A stretch of DNA of 64,000 bases from Methylocaldum marinum (GTDB lineage Bacteria > Pseudomonadota > Gammaproteobacteria > Methylococcales > Methylococcaceae): assembly GCF_003584645.1 (NCBI RefSeq), contig NZ_AP017928.1, forward strand, positions 2,146,395-2,210,394, given 5' to 3'. Below, one piece after another: positions 24,401 to 39,400 of this stretch. Under the pieces are notes generated by a model, which was given only the letters and a program-made list of their open reading frames with translations, made no database searches and was not told the origin of the DNA. The position numbers and the translations under genes were made by a program. Positions within the stretch are counted from its first letter, which is position 1. Each line of letters begins with the position of its first letter.

Positions 24401-27400
24401 GGTCGCCTCGGGAGATCATGGTGGCGGCGGACAGGCGCAGGTAATGCTTGGGGTGGAGGATCAAGTTGACCCCGCCGGCGATGGCCAGGTCGCATTCTCC
24501 GCGCATGATGCTTTCGTAGGCCAGATGAATCGCGGTCAAGGAACTGGAGCACGCGGTATTGACCGCCAGGCTCGGCCCGTCGAGATCGAACAGGTAGGAG
24601 ACCCGGTTGGCCGCCGACCAGGACGAGGAATGGGCCGCCACGGTGGGGTCGGAGGACCACAGCTCGCCGGCCAGCGATTCATAGTCGGCGTGCATGACGC
24701 CCACGAATACGCCGACCTTGTGCCCGGCGAGCCCCTGGCGGGTATAGCCCGCGTCTTCCAGCACCGTCCAGGCGCTTTCGAGGAACAGCCGCTCCTGGGG
24801 ATCCATGAGCCGCGCTTCGTTGGGCGAAATGGCGAAGAACAGGGGATCGAACCGATCCGCGTCGTCGATGAATCCGCCCCATTTGCTGTAGATTCCGCCG
24901 GGCTGGTGCTTGTCGGCCGAGTAATAGGCCTGCCAGTCCCAGCGCTCGCGCGGCACTTCGCGGATGCAGTTCCGCCCCTGCCGGAGATTCCGCCAGAACT
25001 GCTCCAGGTCTTCGGCCATGGGATACTTCCCGCTGAGGCCAATAACGGCAATGTCGCCGCGGGCGGTTTCCCCGGGCGCCTCGGTAGGCACCGGGACGGC
25101 CGGCGCGGGCTCCGCGGGAGCCGGGGAAGCCGTCGCGGTTTCGCCCCCGAGCAGGGTTTCCAGCGCGCCACGGTGCTGCTCGAGCAAATACCGGGTCAGG
25201 CTTTCGGCGGTGTTGTGCTGGTACAGCGTCACCACCGGCAGCGGCCCCAGACGGCGTTCGAAGGCCTGGAGCACCCCGCCGATGAGCAGCGAGTCCAGGC
25301 CGTAAATATCGAAAGTGGCTTGCGAGTCGATGCTGTCCTTCCCGATTTTCAGGGTTTCGGCAAAAACGGTCTTGACGAAATCCTCCGCCTTCCGGTCCAG
25401 GCCGGTATCGATGCGAGCGGCGTCCGGCGCCGCTGCCGGTCGTTGCGCCGCGGGTTCGGAAGCGTGTTCCGGCGTTTGGCCATGCAGTTCCACGCCGAGC
25501 TCGCGCAGATGCTCGCGGCTCACCTTCATGGGCACGACCTGGCCGAACGGGCTGGCCAGAACCCGCTCGATGGCTTCCATGCCTTCTTCCGGCTCGATCG
25601 AGTAGACGCCGCGGGCAATGAGCTGCTGCTGGTAGGCCTCGCTCGACACCACCCCGACCGTGCCCCAGTAACCCCAGTTGAGGATTTTCACCGGGTAAGG
25701 CGCGACCGATTGCAAGTAGCGGGCGAAGGCGTCCTTGAAGGTACAGGCCGCGGCATAGTTGCTCTGCCCCGCGTAACAGGTAAACGACTCCCCGGAGGAG
25801 AAGAAAAGGAAGAAGTCCAGGCGCTCGCCGCCGAGTGCCCGGTACAAATTCACGCTGCCTTGCACCTTGGGCGCCAGCGCCTCCTGGAAGGTGCTCTCGT
25901 CCATATTGGCCAGGGACTTGTCCCTCAGCACCAGGGCGGAATGAACGACCCCGTGAATCCGCCCGAACCGATGTCCGGCCCGGGCGACCGCGTTTTTCAA
26001 GGCCTCGGGGTCGCCGGCGTCGGCTTGCAGGTACAGTCCCTGGCCGCCTTGGGCCTCGATCGCGCGAAGTTTGTCCTCGATCTCGGGGGTCGGCGGGCTG
26101 CGCCCTATCCAGACGATGCGGGCCCGGACCTTTTCGGCGAGATAACGGCTGAACGCAAAGCCGATGCCTCCGGCGCCGCCCAGGATCAGGTAGACGCCCT
26201 GGTGACGGAACAGGGTCTGTTCCGCGGGCGGGATGTCGACAGCCTCCAGCACCTGAACGAAGCGTTCGCCGTGCCGCAGGGCGACTTCCCGCCCCCGGTC
26301 GCTGCCCGGTTCCGCCCGGATCTGCGCGGCCAGCCGGTCCGGGTCGTCGGTGCGGTGGAAATCCACGCAGCTCACGTGCAATTGCGGGTATTCCTTGACC
26401 GCCGTCTTGGCCAGGCCGAACAGGCTGCCCGCCAGGGGGTTGACGCGCTCCTCCGGGACCACCGCGTGGGCGCCTTCGGTCAAGACGCACAAGCGGATTC
26501 CGTGATGCACCCATTGAAGCTCGATCAGCGCCCGGATCAGTCTGAACAGCGAAAGTACGCCCTGCTGCCGGCTCCGTTGCAGCAGTTCATCGGGCAGCGA
26601 GGCCGGCGGATTGTCCTGAATGCCGCCCATGAAATAGATGAGGTCGGGGCAGGGAAATCCGCCCGCTCGGAGGCCGTCCGCAATCGCCCGCGGATCGGAA
26701 TAATCCGCTTGCCGGCGCCGCTCGCCCAGGCTTTCGTTGCGCGTGCCCAAGCGGATTTCCCAGAGCTCATCGGAAGCGTGCGTCCGCATCAGGCGTTCCT
26801 GCAACGCGACGGCCGGGTCGCGATCGACGGAAACGAACAGCACGGTTGCGCCCGGCCGGCGCTCCGGCGGGCGCGCGGGGAGCGGCCTCGGCTCCCAGCG
26901 CGGCAGGTAGAAAAAATCCGCGAGCGAATCTTTCCGAGCCTGGTAGAAGGCATCGTGCAGGCGCAAGAAGACCCGTCCCTGTACGTCCAGCAAGGACAGG
27001 TTGAAACGCAGGGGACCGAGCTTTTCCAGGTGGACATAGCCCGCGGACGGCAGCGGCGCCGAGAATTCCACCGCTTCGATGGAATGCGGCAGCAGACTTT
27101 TGATGGGCCCGCCGCCTTCGCTCCGGTTCAGTACGTACGCGGCGCCGAGCTGCAAACACGCGTCCAGCAGCGCGGGCGAGAGCGTGTACGGCCGGCATCG
27201 CGCTTCCGATTCCGGGTCCAGGGCGAATTCCGCCAGCGCTTCGTCCTGGCCCAGGTAAATCCGTTGCAGGCACTGGAGGCCCGGACCGTGTTGGACGCCG
27301 ATCTCGCGCAACCGGGCGTAGAGCTGTTGCCCGGCGATCTCGGACAGGCCCGCGCTGCGCAGCGCGGGCGCCCGCGCCATCACGGGCGGCGCGGCGGGCG

Positions 27401-30400
27401 GGCTGTCCGGAACCAGCTCGCCGCCGGCGTGTACCTCGCCCTCCGCCCCCAGTACGGCGAACTGATGCCGGCCGTGTTCTTGCCGGAGCACGATCCGGGC
27501 GGTCGTTGGCCGCTCCACCGTCAGCGGCCTGGACCAGACGATGCGGGAGAAGCGGAACGGCCGATCCACCGCCGAGGCAAACGCGGCGCGCGCCATTTCC
27601 AGATAAGCCGCGCCGGGCAGCACGCCCTTACCGTCGACCTGATGCTGCTGCAGGAGCCAGTCGGAAGCCCGGAAGGTTTTTTCGTAGGTGAGTCCTTGCG
27701 CCAGGCTCAATCCCGGATGAATCCTGTCCAGCAGCGGATGAAGCGCCGCGCTCCCCGTCGCGGAGACCGGCGCGTCCACCGCGGTCTCCGGAATCCAGAA
27801 ACGCTCCCCCTGGAACGGGTAGGTCGGCATGGACAGGCGGCGCCAGCCCTCGCCCGCCGGATTCAACAGGCTCCAGTCCGGCGTGTATCCCTGTTCGTAC
27901 AGGGCGCCCAGTTTCTCCAGGCGTTGCAGATACGCCGTCTCCCCGGAACCCGTGCCGTTTTCCCGGATTTCCAGCAACAGTTGACGGCCCTCTTTCTTGA
28001 GATCCCGGCCGGCCGTCTCGCGTTTGGGCTCGAGCGGGTCCGAGCCCAGGCGGTCGGCCAATTCCCGACGGCTGCGCACCGGGAAAGCCTTGCGATAGGC
28101 AAAATGGCTGCGGCCGAGTTGCAGCGTGTAGGCGATGTCGCCCAGCCTGGCCTCCCTGCCCTCTTCTCGCAGCCACTGAAGCAGATCGGCGCATTTCCGG
28201 GCGAACGCGACGGGGGTTTTCGCCGAGACGGGAATCAGGAAACCGGGCCGGGACGGCTCGGGTTGCGGGCCGACATCTGCGGATGCCGGCGCTTCATCGA
28301 TGACCAGATGGCAGTTGGTGCCGCTGATGCCGAAGGAGCTGACCGCCGCCCGCCGGACGCCGCCGGATGCTGCGTTCCAGTCTTGCAGGGTCCGGTTGAC
28401 GTAGAACGGACTGTCCCGGAAGTCGATGTATTCGTTCAAGCGGTCGCAGTGCAGAGACGGCGGAATTTTCCGGTGCTTCATGGCCAGCAGCACCTTGATC
28501 ACGCTGGAAACGCCGGCGGCGTACGCGGCATGGCCGATGTTGGTCTTCACCGAACCGATCGGGCAAAACTGCTTTTCCTGCGTGAACTTGCGGAAGGCCT
28601 GGGTCAGCGCTTCGACTTCGATCGGATCGCCCAGCTTGGTGCCGGTGCCGTGGGTTTCGATGTAGTTGATGCTGTCGGCGGGGATTCCGTATCGTTCGTA
28701 AACGGACACTTCCAGCTCGGCCTGGGAGACCGAACTGGGCGCGGTCATGCCGTTGGTCTTGCCGTCCTGGTTGACGCCGATCCCGCGGATCACCCCGTAG
28801 ACGTGGTCGCCGTCGCGCAAGGCACGATCCAAGGGCTTGAGCAGAATGGCCGCGGACGCCTCTCCCGGCACGAAACCGTTGGCGTCGTTGTCGAATGCCC
28901 GGCACTGCCCGGTGGGCGAGAGCATGCCGGATTTGCTGGTCAGCTTGTAGAACAATGGCGTGGTGCAGATATGTATGCCGCCCGCCAGGGCCATGTCGCT
29001 CTCGCCCGCCAGGAGGCTCTGACAGGCCAGATTGATCGCCACCAGCGAAGAGGAACACGCGGTGTTGACGGCAATGCTGGGGCCTTTCAGGTTGAGGAAA
29101 TAGGAAATCCTCGCCGCCGTCACCGAAGGCTCGTTGCCGGGAAAGGAAAAACCTTCGATGGCCGCGCCGTCCTCGTGGTGCATCTTGAGCTGATAGTCGC
29201 CCTTGGTCGCCCCGGCGAAGACCCCGACCTTGAGCCCGGAAAGCGATGCGTCCGAGTACCCGGCGTCTTCCAGTGTGCGCCAGCAGTCTTCCAGGAAGAT
29301 GCGCTGCTGGGGGTCGGTCAGCTCCGCCTCCTTGCCCGAAATCTGGAAAAACAGCGCATCGAAGCGGTCGATCTCCTTGAGGAAGCCGCCCCACTTGGAA
29401 TAGGTCTTGTCCCGGCTGCCGGGGTCGGAATCGTAGTGCTCGGCCAGGCTCCAGCGATCCGCGGGCACTTCGGTCACGCAGTTCTTGCCCTGCGCCAGGT
29501 TCCGCCAGTATTCGTCGACCCCGTCGGCCAAGGGGAAACGGCCCGCCATGCCGATGATGGCGATGTCCATGGCTTGCGCGCCGCCACTTGCGGACGCACG
29601 TTCGAGGGCGCGTTCGGTGCCTGTGGCGGGCACGGCGCCGCCCGCGGCTGTCCCCGCGTTCTTCGCCAGGTCTTCGGCCAGAATTTTTTGCAGATGAAAA
29701 CCCTGGAACGCCGCCGCCACGTTACCCTGATCGTCGACCAGGGTCAGGTCCAAGGTGATGTGCTCCTCCTTGACCGAAACCGCCTCGACCAAGCCGAAAT
29801 AAACATCGCCGTGCAGTTGCCGAAAGACCTGTATCCGGTCGAACAGCACCGGAATGAAGAAGTTCTTCCGGTTGCCCGAAAGAACGCTCGCGAAATGCAG
29901 CCCGGTGGCGAAAAGGCCATCGACGATCGAGGGTTCCAGCACGAAGCGGTCGCGCAGCCTTTCGCCTTCGAGAGTCCGCTGTAAGCGGCTGACCGCGGTT
30001 TTCTCCCGAATCCGGATTTTTCGAATAGTCCGATAGGAAGAGCCCACCTTCAAAATGGCGTCCGGCGTATAGATCTCGTCCGGATCGACTTCCGTCTCGA
30101 ACTGCTCCCAGACGGTCGTGTACGCCCGGTTGACGGAAGCCGTCGCGGCGATCTCCCGGAACCGCCCGTCGACGCTGGCCTTGTAAACGCCGCCCTCGCC
30201 GGCCTTGCGGCTCTCGATGACGAAGCGGTGGTCCTTCGCGCCCGGTGTCAGCCGCAACCGGCAATCCAGGGGAACGCCGGGGAAGGTGATCATCGGGAAT
30301 TGCAGGTTGAAGCCCTCGACCTGGAGGCCCCCGCTGTAGCCGAGCAGGCGGCGGGTCCCGATGTAGAGCATTTCCAGATAGGCATCGGAAGGCATGATGT

Positions 30401-33400
30401 ACTGCCCGTAGATCACGTGATCGCGGATGCAGTTGTTGTCCTCGACGGTGACCCGGTAGTGGAGCAGCACTTCTTGGCCACGGGACCAGTCGCCCTGCGC
30501 CTGGAATCCGTAATGCAGGCAATGCGGACCTATCGTGTCTCCGGCCGGGTCCTCGGCGCGGGAGGCCGGCTCCGGGGCGGAAAACGCCTGCGGCTCCGCT
30601 TCCGGCGTTTTCTCCGCCGGACCCAGTTCGTCGCCGTATCGTTCGGCGATATAAGCGGCCAGGGCGGCCACCGTGGTGCGGTCGAACAGCACGGTCTTGC
30701 TCAGGGAGATGCCCAGGACACGATTCAGTTCGTTGATCAGCTCGATGCCGGTAATGGAATCGATGCCGTACTCCGAAAACGGCTTGTCTTCGTCGATGTC
30801 CGCGCGGCTTATGCCCGAGGCCGCTTCGACACAATCGAGGACGGTGTCCAGCAAGCGCTGCTCGAGGTCTTCGCTCTTGCCGGGAACTGCGGCGGCCGGC
30901 GTTGCCGCCCGGCCGGATTCCCCCGATGGCTCCGCGCGCAATGCGGAAACCGGCGGTTCCGCAGTGGTCGGGGCCTCAGTGGTCGGGGCCTCGCCGGGCA
31001 TCTGCCCGAGACTAACGGGCCGGCTCACCGAACCCTGCACCGTCCGCGCCGATTTCTCGGCCACCATGACCGTTTGCGCCAGATCGAGGCCGGTCGACGG
31101 CGGCGGCTCCAGGACTTCGAACCGCGGGAAACCGGCGTCCCGCAGCAATTGCCGCCAGGTCTCCGGCGTCAGCAGCGGGCTGTCCGGGATACGGCACGCC
31201 TCATCCTCGTACAGCCACCAGCCGTCCAGCAGACCGAAAGTCAGGGTCAGCAGGTCCTGGGCCGCGGTCATTTCGTTCAGAACCAGCCAGCCATGGGTTT
31301 TCAGCAATGACCGGACGTTATCCAGGGTCGCCCTGATATCGGGCGTCGCGTGCAGTACGTTGGTCGCCACGATCAGATCGAAACTTTCCGGCCGGAAACC
31401 CTGGGCGGCGAGGTCTTTACTGATGTCCAGAAGCCGGAACGCCAGGAACGGATAGGTTTCCCCGAACAGCTTCCTGCCGTGGACGAGGAAGAAATTCGAA
31501 ACGTCGGTGTACACGTATTCCAGCCGGCTGCCGTAGTCCCCGATCGCTTTCAGGACGCCGGCGGACGTGCCGCCGGTGCCGGCGCCGATTTCCAGAATGC
31601 GTAGGGTTTCGCCGTCGCGGAGAGTTTTCCCGCGCTCCTGGACGAAGCCGAGCACGCTTCGCGCCGCCAGCGAATTGAAGTAGTCCGAAACCGGGTTGTC
31701 CTTGTAGATACCCTCCACTTTCGCCATGGAAGAGGCGGGAAACATCACTTGCGTGGGCAGGGTCTCTTCCCGGAACAACTGCGGGTAAGACCCGATGCAG
31801 TGGTCCAGCAGCGCCAAATGGGCACGGACCTCGGGGTAGCCCTCGGCGAGCCGTAGCCGCTCCCGCTCCGCCGCGGCCGTGGAAACGGCGTCGATCGGCC
31901 CGGAACGTTCCAGCAGCCGCCGCGCCGCGCGGTAGAAGCGGGTGAAGCGGGACGGGATCGCGCCGGACGGCGGCGTGTCCAGCAGGCCCAGGTCCCGGAA
32001 CACCGTATGAAGCCGCTGATGTGCGTACCGCCGCAGGGCGAGATACCCCTCGTGGAACCGGAACAGCTCGGCCGGAACCGGCGCAGGCGGGTTCAGGCCG
32101 GCACCGAGCTTTTCCAGCGCAGCCGGGATTTCCCCTGCCGCACCGGCCGGCCCGGGTTCCGGGCTCACGTACATTTTCGCCTGCAAGGAGCGGCTGGCTT
32201 TGATCGCCACCACCTGCCCCGCGCCGCGGGCCAGGATGCGCCGAACAGCTTCCATGCCTTCTTTGGGCAGGATGGACCCCATGCCCTGGTTGCCCATGCG
32301 CCGCTGGTAGTCCGCCGACGCGACGATGCCGACGGTGCCCCAGTACCCCCAGTTGATCACCTGCACCGGGTAGGGCTTTTTCCAATCGAGGTAACGGGCG
32401 AAGGCGTCCTGGAAAGTGCCCCCGGCCACGTAGTTGCCCTGTCCGGCGTTGCCGACGATCGAAAGTATGGAGGAGAAAAAGACGATGAAATCGAGGTCTT
32501 GCCCTTGCAGAGCACGACAGAGATGGATGCTGCCTTGCACCTTGGTGCCGTAGACGGCGCGGAAATCGTCTTCCGCCATGTTGTCCAGGGCTTTGTCCCG
32601 CAAGATGACGGCCGAGTCGAACACGCCGTGGATTTCGCCGAAGCGCGCCAGCCCCAGGGCCACCGCGTCCTGCGTTCGAGTCCAGGACCTCAGGTCGGTC
32701 GGCACATAGAGGACTTCGCCGCCGTGCTTTTCGATGTCGGCAATCTCCGCTTCGCGCGTGGCGTCCAGGGGTTTTCTGCCGAGCAGGATCAGGCGTGCCC
32801 CTACGTTTTCGGCGAGGTATTCGGCGAGTTGCCGGCCCACGCCGCCGAGACCGCCAGCAATGAGATACACCCCCCCTTGCCGCAAGGGTGTCCGCGAAAC
32901 CGGCGCCAGGCGTGTCGGAATCAGCCGCCGGACATAGCGCTGCCCCCGGTACAGAGCCGCTTCTTCGGCGCCCTCGTGGCGGGGTTCGGCGAGAATGCCC
33001 GCCAGGTCGATTTCGCCCCGGAGCACGGCGTCCTGATCCAGCGCCAGCCGATTGATCCGCCACTGGGGATATTCCTTGATCAGGGTCTTGGTCAGGCCGG
33101 CCAGACCCGCAACCCACGGGAAAACCTCGGCATCGGGATGAACGTCGTGGATCAGGGAAGTCAGCACGCTCAGCCGGAGCGGTGAAGTCGCGTGCGCGCT
33201 CCGGGCGAGGGATTTCACCGTCCGATGCAGGGCATGGACGGAAAACGCCTGTATCGCGTCCAGCGCCTCCGCATCCTCCAGGGCGGGATTGCGGCTTATC
33301 AGGCCGGCCAGAAAGTAAATCCTGTGAATTTTGGGGAAAGCGTCGGCATCGAAGCCGGCCTCCCGGACCGTAACGACGCGGCTTCCGGCGTAGTGTTCCC

Positions 33401-36400
33401 GCAGCGCTTCCGCGACCCGCAAAGCGGCCTGCGAGTGATCCTCCGGCGGCAGGAAGGCCAGAATCGTTTCGCCGGCGGCCGCGGTCGTCTCGGGCGTCGT
33501 GCCCAGGGGGTCGGGCACCCAGCGAAGCGTATAAAAGAATTCGCCGAGGCGGTCCCCGGCCGGTTGGAACACCGCGTTCTTGAAGCGCACGCACACGCTG
33601 CCCGTTTCGTCCGCGAGGTAAACATCCGCCCGCTGCGCGTCGATCTTTTGCGCATAGGCGATCATGTTCGGGGTCGGCGGCCGGTAGGCGGCGACCTCCC
33701 CGGCCATGAAAGGAAGTTGCGGCGCCGATCGGTCGCCGCTCAGCGCGAGCGCCGTCTGCAACGCGGCATCCAATAGCGCGGGATGCTGCCGGTAACGGGC
33801 GAAATCCCGGCTCAAGGTGTCGGGCAGGCGCAGAAAGGCCAGGGCTTCGCGGTCGTTCCTGTGCAGCCGGGTAATGCACCGGAAGGCCGGTCCGTAGCCG
33901 ATCCCGGCCTCGAGGAAGCCGGCGTAAAGGTCGGCCCGGTCCACCGTTTCCGGGCAGCGGGCCTGTATCTCCCGCCATGGCAGGGACGGTTGGGAGGCGT
34001 TTTCCAGAGCGCTGAACCTGCCGTAGGCATGGGTCTTGGGCGGTGCGCCGTCGCTCCCGGTCTGCACCCGGAAAGCCAAGCCGTCGCTTTCTCGCGTGAC
34101 CAGCACCTGTATCTCCACCGACGACTCGGACAGCACCACGGGGTCCTGCCAAACCACTTCGTCGATCTTGAGCGGTCCCTGTTCGGCCTGCGCGGCCGCG
34201 GCCCAGGCCATTTCCAGGTAGGCCACGCCGGGCAGGACGGCTTGATCGTCGACGCTATGGTCGTCGACCACCCAGTGCTCCCGGGAAAGCGTCTTGCGGA
34301 ACGCGATTCCCCGGTCGAGTTCGAAACATCGCGCCGTGTCCACACGATCCAGCAGCGGGTGGAGAGCCGTACCGGCATCTGTGGATGTGCCGGGTTCGGC
34401 CGTCGGCAATTCATCCCTGGGCAGCCAGAAACGCTGCCTGGCATAGGGGTAATGCGGCAGGGAAATCCGCCGCGGACGCGCGGCGGATTTCCCGGAAGCG
34501 GCCTGCAGGACGTGCCAGTCCACCTCGACGCCGTGCACCCAGAGCCGGGCCAGACGGTCGAGCTGCTTCTGCTCGAGCAGTACCTTGAGATACGCGGCGC
34601 CGGCCTCGCCTTCCAAGTCCGGGATCGGGCTGTTTTTCGCGGCCTCGGCGTTATCCCGAAAACAGCTCGTCTCCCGGATTTCATCACCGGCCAGGACTTG
34701 TTCCAGCGCGTGCAGCAGCTCCCGCGTGCTCGACACCACCAGCGCGAGCCGCTCTTCCATGGCCTCCCGGCCCACTTGCAGGGTGTAGGCGATGTCGTGG
34801 AGATTGAGCTGATCCAGGCGGGAGGGGAGAAAATCGACGAATTTACGTACATAGGCCAGCAGCCGATCCGGGTTCCTGGCGGAAAGAGGGATCAGGCAGG
34901 GACCGGTCGCAAGCCTGTCGGCTTCGACCGGAGGCACGTACTCGTCCACGATGACATGGGCATTGGAACCGCCGACCCCGAACGAACTGACCCCTGCCCT
35001 GCGAGGATAGTCCGCCTTCCACTCGGCGAGTTCCTGCTGGACGTAAAACGGGGTCTTGGCGAACGGAATCTTGGCATTTGCCGGCACGGCATGCAGCGAC
35101 GGCACCAAGGTCCGATGCTTCATTTGCAGCAGCACCTTGATCAGCCCGGAAATACCGGCGGCGGCGATCAGGTGGCCGATGTTGGACTTGACCGAGCCGA
35201 TCGCGCAAAACTGGGTTGCGTCGGTGTGCTGCCGGAACGCCTGGGTCAGGCCTTCGATTTCGATGGGATCGCCCAGTATCGTGCCGGTGCCGTGGGCTTC
35301 CACATAGCTGATGGTACGGGCCGAGATGCCGGCGCGTTCGATGGCTTTCGCCACCAGCTGGGCTTGGGCTCGGGGACTGGGCACCGTGTAGCCGCCGGTT
35401 CTTCCGCCGCTGTTGACCGCGGTCCCCAGGATCACCCCGTAAATGGAATCGCGGTCCCGGATCGCTTGCGACAAGGGCTTCAGCACGATGGCCGCCACGC
35501 CTTCCGCATCCACGAAACCGCCCTTGCCCTCGCCGAAAGGATGACAGTAGTTCTCGCTGGAGAGCATGTTCTTCTGGCAGAACTGGACGATCCGGCTCGG
35601 GTGCAAGGTCAGGCTGACACCGCCGGCGATCGCCATCTCGCATTCTTTTTGCCGCAGGCTTTGCACGGCCAGATGCACGCAGCTCAGCGAAGACGAGCAG
35701 GCCGTGTCGACGCTCATGCTCGGCCCCTGGAAATCGCAAAAATAGGACACCCGGTTGGCGATGTCGTAATTATCGGTGTCCGGACACAGGGCGCTGCCCG
35801 GCCGCGATCGTTCCGCCGCCCACAACGCGTAGGTGTTGGTCGTTACGCCGACGAACACACCGGTGTTCCGGGGCAGGCTGAGCCGGGTATAGCCGGCGTC
35901 CTCGATGCTGCTCCAGGCGGCTTCCAGGAAAATCCGCTGCTGCGGATCCATCAGCTGCGCCTGGTTGGGCGTGATATTGAAAAACAACGGGTCGAACTCG
36001 TCGTACCCCTCCAGGAATCCGCCCCATTTGGTGTAGCTCTTGCCTTTCCGACGGCCGGCGTCGTAATAATCCCGGTAGTTCCAGCGCTCTTCCGGGACCT
36101 CGCCGATGCAGTTCTTTCCCTGTTTCAGATTCTCCCAGAGCGCATAAATGTCGGGAGATTGGGGAAAACGCCCGCTGCAGCCGATGATGGCGATGGGCTC
36201 GGGGACGTCGCCCTCAGCCTTGCCGGCCGCGTCCGTGTCGATCCCGTGGGTTCTCTCGGTTTCCGCGGCCGGCGGTTCGATTACCGAAACCGGGGTCCCG
36301 GCGGTTTCCGCCGGAGGCAGGTCCAACACCTCGCACAGCTTGGTTTCGTACGCATCGATGAAATAACCCGCCAGTTGCCTGATGGTCGTGTACTCGAACA

Positions 36401-39400
36401 GGACCGTCGCCGGCAGTTCCGGAAACACCTTGGCCAGTCTTTCGACGATTTCCTGGTTGATCAGCGAGTCGACCCCGATACCCTGGAATCTCGCGTCGAC
36501 GTCGATATCGCCGGCGGACTGTCCGAGCGCGGCGCCGAAGATTTCCTTCAGATACTGCGTGGTTTTGGGCAGCAGCAGGCTTTTATCGTAGCCGGCCGCT
36601 TGCGGGCGCTGCGGTTCCGGGGGAGCCAGGAAGTTGCGCGGGACCCTGCGGAAATACGCGGTGTCCACCGCCAGAATAGGGTTTCCCCGTGCGTCGTAAG
36701 CCTTGAAACCCAGGCGTATGTCGCCGCCTTCGGTAATACGGAAATTCGCCTTTTCGATGACGGCAAAACAGTCTTCGGTAAGCGCGCCGAGCAGGGTCAG
36801 ATGCTTGATGCTGATCGGAACGTACAGGAAGCCGTCGTTCAGCAAGGCGCCCAGAACATGCCCGGCATAAAACACGCCCTGGAACATCCCGTCCAGGATG
36901 AACGGGTCCAGGCCGGTGGGCTCGGCTTCGTCGCCCGGTTCGGCCCGGATGCGAACCAGGAAAGCCTCCGCGGTATGCTCGACTTTCTCGATCACCCTCA
37001 TGCCGGGTCCGTACCGATAACCCCATTGGGCAAAAAGTGCGTAGAGGGCTTCTTCGTCCAGGGTCTGTTCGACCGCGTACCGGCTCGGTTCGAAGCGGGG
37101 AAGATCGGGCCGGGCCGCCTGTTCGATCCGTCCCTTGGCCAGTATTTCCCCGCCGGACTCGGCGCCCGCGTACTTGACGAGCCGGAAGTCGCCGCGCGGG
37201 TCTACGTCGACCGCCAGGTTCACGGTTTCCCGGATAACGCCGGGATTGGGGAAATAAACGTCGCTCAGCCGGTTCAGGGCGCTCGAAATCGCTCTGTTCC
37301 CGGCTTCCAGTGCCAGGGCCAGCCGCAGCGGACTGGGCGTGATGCAGCGCCCTTCCACGACGGTGTCCCGGATGACCGCGTCCTCCGAGGCGGACAAGCG
37401 GCGGGTGAATCGACCGGGGTTTTCGAGATCCTGCAGCAACCGGCCTTGCATGGGTGCGATCCTGGTAGAACGCGTACCCGAAGCTTCATGAGCCTGGCGG
37501 GAATGACTATTCACTTGAAGTATGCCCCCACTGTCCTGTTTGTCCACCCAGTAACTATCCCCCTCGAATTCATAACCGGGCAAAGGCAGTTTATGAAACG
37601 GTTTGGACAGAAAATATTTTTTCCAGTCGATATCGACGCCCGCTTGCCATAGCTCCAGGCAGGCATCCAGCATCGAAACGGGTTTTGCCATGCGCACGGT
37701 CGGAGAAGCCGCGCCCTCCATCCCATCGGAACCGAACTGCAAACAAGCCATGTTCCCGGCATCCGGAATCCCGGGCGGAATCCGCCGAACCATGTCCAGC
37801 CAGGACGGGAAATCCGCAAGCGCTGCCGGCAGCCGATTGTGCCGATGCAGGAGCGGAAAAGCCTCGGGCGGAAGATGGACCGAAACCCGCCGGTTCAGGT
37901 CTTCGACCCACCCGGAAAGCCGCGACATCTCGCCCAGAGCCAGATCGACGATACCCCCCTTGTCCGGTTCCACACGAGCTATCAAGTCGGTCAGCTCGCG
38001 CAAGCACGGGTCGTCGATTCGGCTTTTCGGCGATAGGTTCCATTTGCGATACAGCTTCGACAGCGCGGTTTGAATAACGAGAATCCTGAGGATTTGTTCG
38101 GACCGCGGAAGCGCGCCGTCGGAAAGCAGCTTTTCAAGATTCCGGCCTTTGGCCTGAAGATGGGGCGCCCATTCCTTCAAATAGCTCTTGAAGGTGTATT
38201 GGGCCTTTTCCAGTGCCCGCGCCTGTTCCAGATAATCGCGCCAGTCATGCGCAGCCGGATTCGCGTTCTTGAACAGGTCGACGAAATAGGCCGGCTCGAA
38301 ACGGAGCGGCCCGATTCGCTCCCCGCCGACGGGGTCGTAGAAGGGGATGACCGGCGAAGAAAGGGTGAGGTCCTCCGCCGTGATTTTTCCGCTCAAAAAG
38401 GCTAGCGCTTCGACCGGAGACACCATGCCGGCGAGAACCAGGCTCTGCCAGAGGCCCGCCCCGCTGCCGGCGATAAGGGCCGGCGCGAAGCCCAGGTCCA
38501 TGATGCCGGACAGATAAAGGTGGGCCGCGAGAAACGTATTTTGCGGCTGCGTTGCCGCGGTCCATGCCGACCGCAGATTCGGCTTTTCCTGCCGAAACCA
38601 GGGCGAAGCGTCGATCTCCCGCTTCAGCTCGTTCCATCTTTTCCGCACCAGGGACGCGTGCCGGAAAAAAGGCTTGACCGCCCTGAAATCGGGCCAGGCG
38701 AAATCGCCGACATGGAGCAGCCAGTCGGCGTTCGAAGAAGCCGTAAATAACTTGGAGCCCCGCAGCGTCTCCGCCAAAACCTCGATGCTGTCGACGCGGC
38801 AGCCCCAGCGGAACCGGTGGTGCTCCCGGCCCGCCGCCAACGTTCCGCAACAATCCGCCAGGGCCGTTTCGCGAAAATCATCCTGCTCGCTCAGAGCCCG
38901 CCATTTGTCCCGGAGGCGTTGCAGCGAACCTTCGGTTTTCGCCGATAACAGGAAAGGATAATAGCCGACCGAAGCAGGCCGGGACTTCCGATTCGGGAAA
39001 GATTCGAGGATGAGGTGGGAAATCGTTCCGCCGAACCCGAACGAACTCACGCCCGCCCGCAAGGGCTCCCCATCGTTTTCCGGCCGCCAGGCCTCGCCGG
39101 TCAGAGCCAGCCTGAAAGGCGAATCGTCGAGAAACAGCAGGGGATTGGATCGGGTGACGTTGAGGGTCGGCGGTATCTGCCGGTGCTTCATCATCAGCAG
39201 AACCTTGATGACGCCGGCAACGCCCGCGGCGGCTTCCAAATGCCCGATATTGGTCTTGACCGAACCCAGCCGGCAAAACTGCTTCCTCGACGTGTGGCGT
39301 TCGAACGCCCGGGACAGGGCGGCGACTTCTATGGGATCGCCCAGGGAAGTTCCCGTCCCGTGAGCTTCGATATAGGAAATCGCTTCCGGATCGACGCCGC

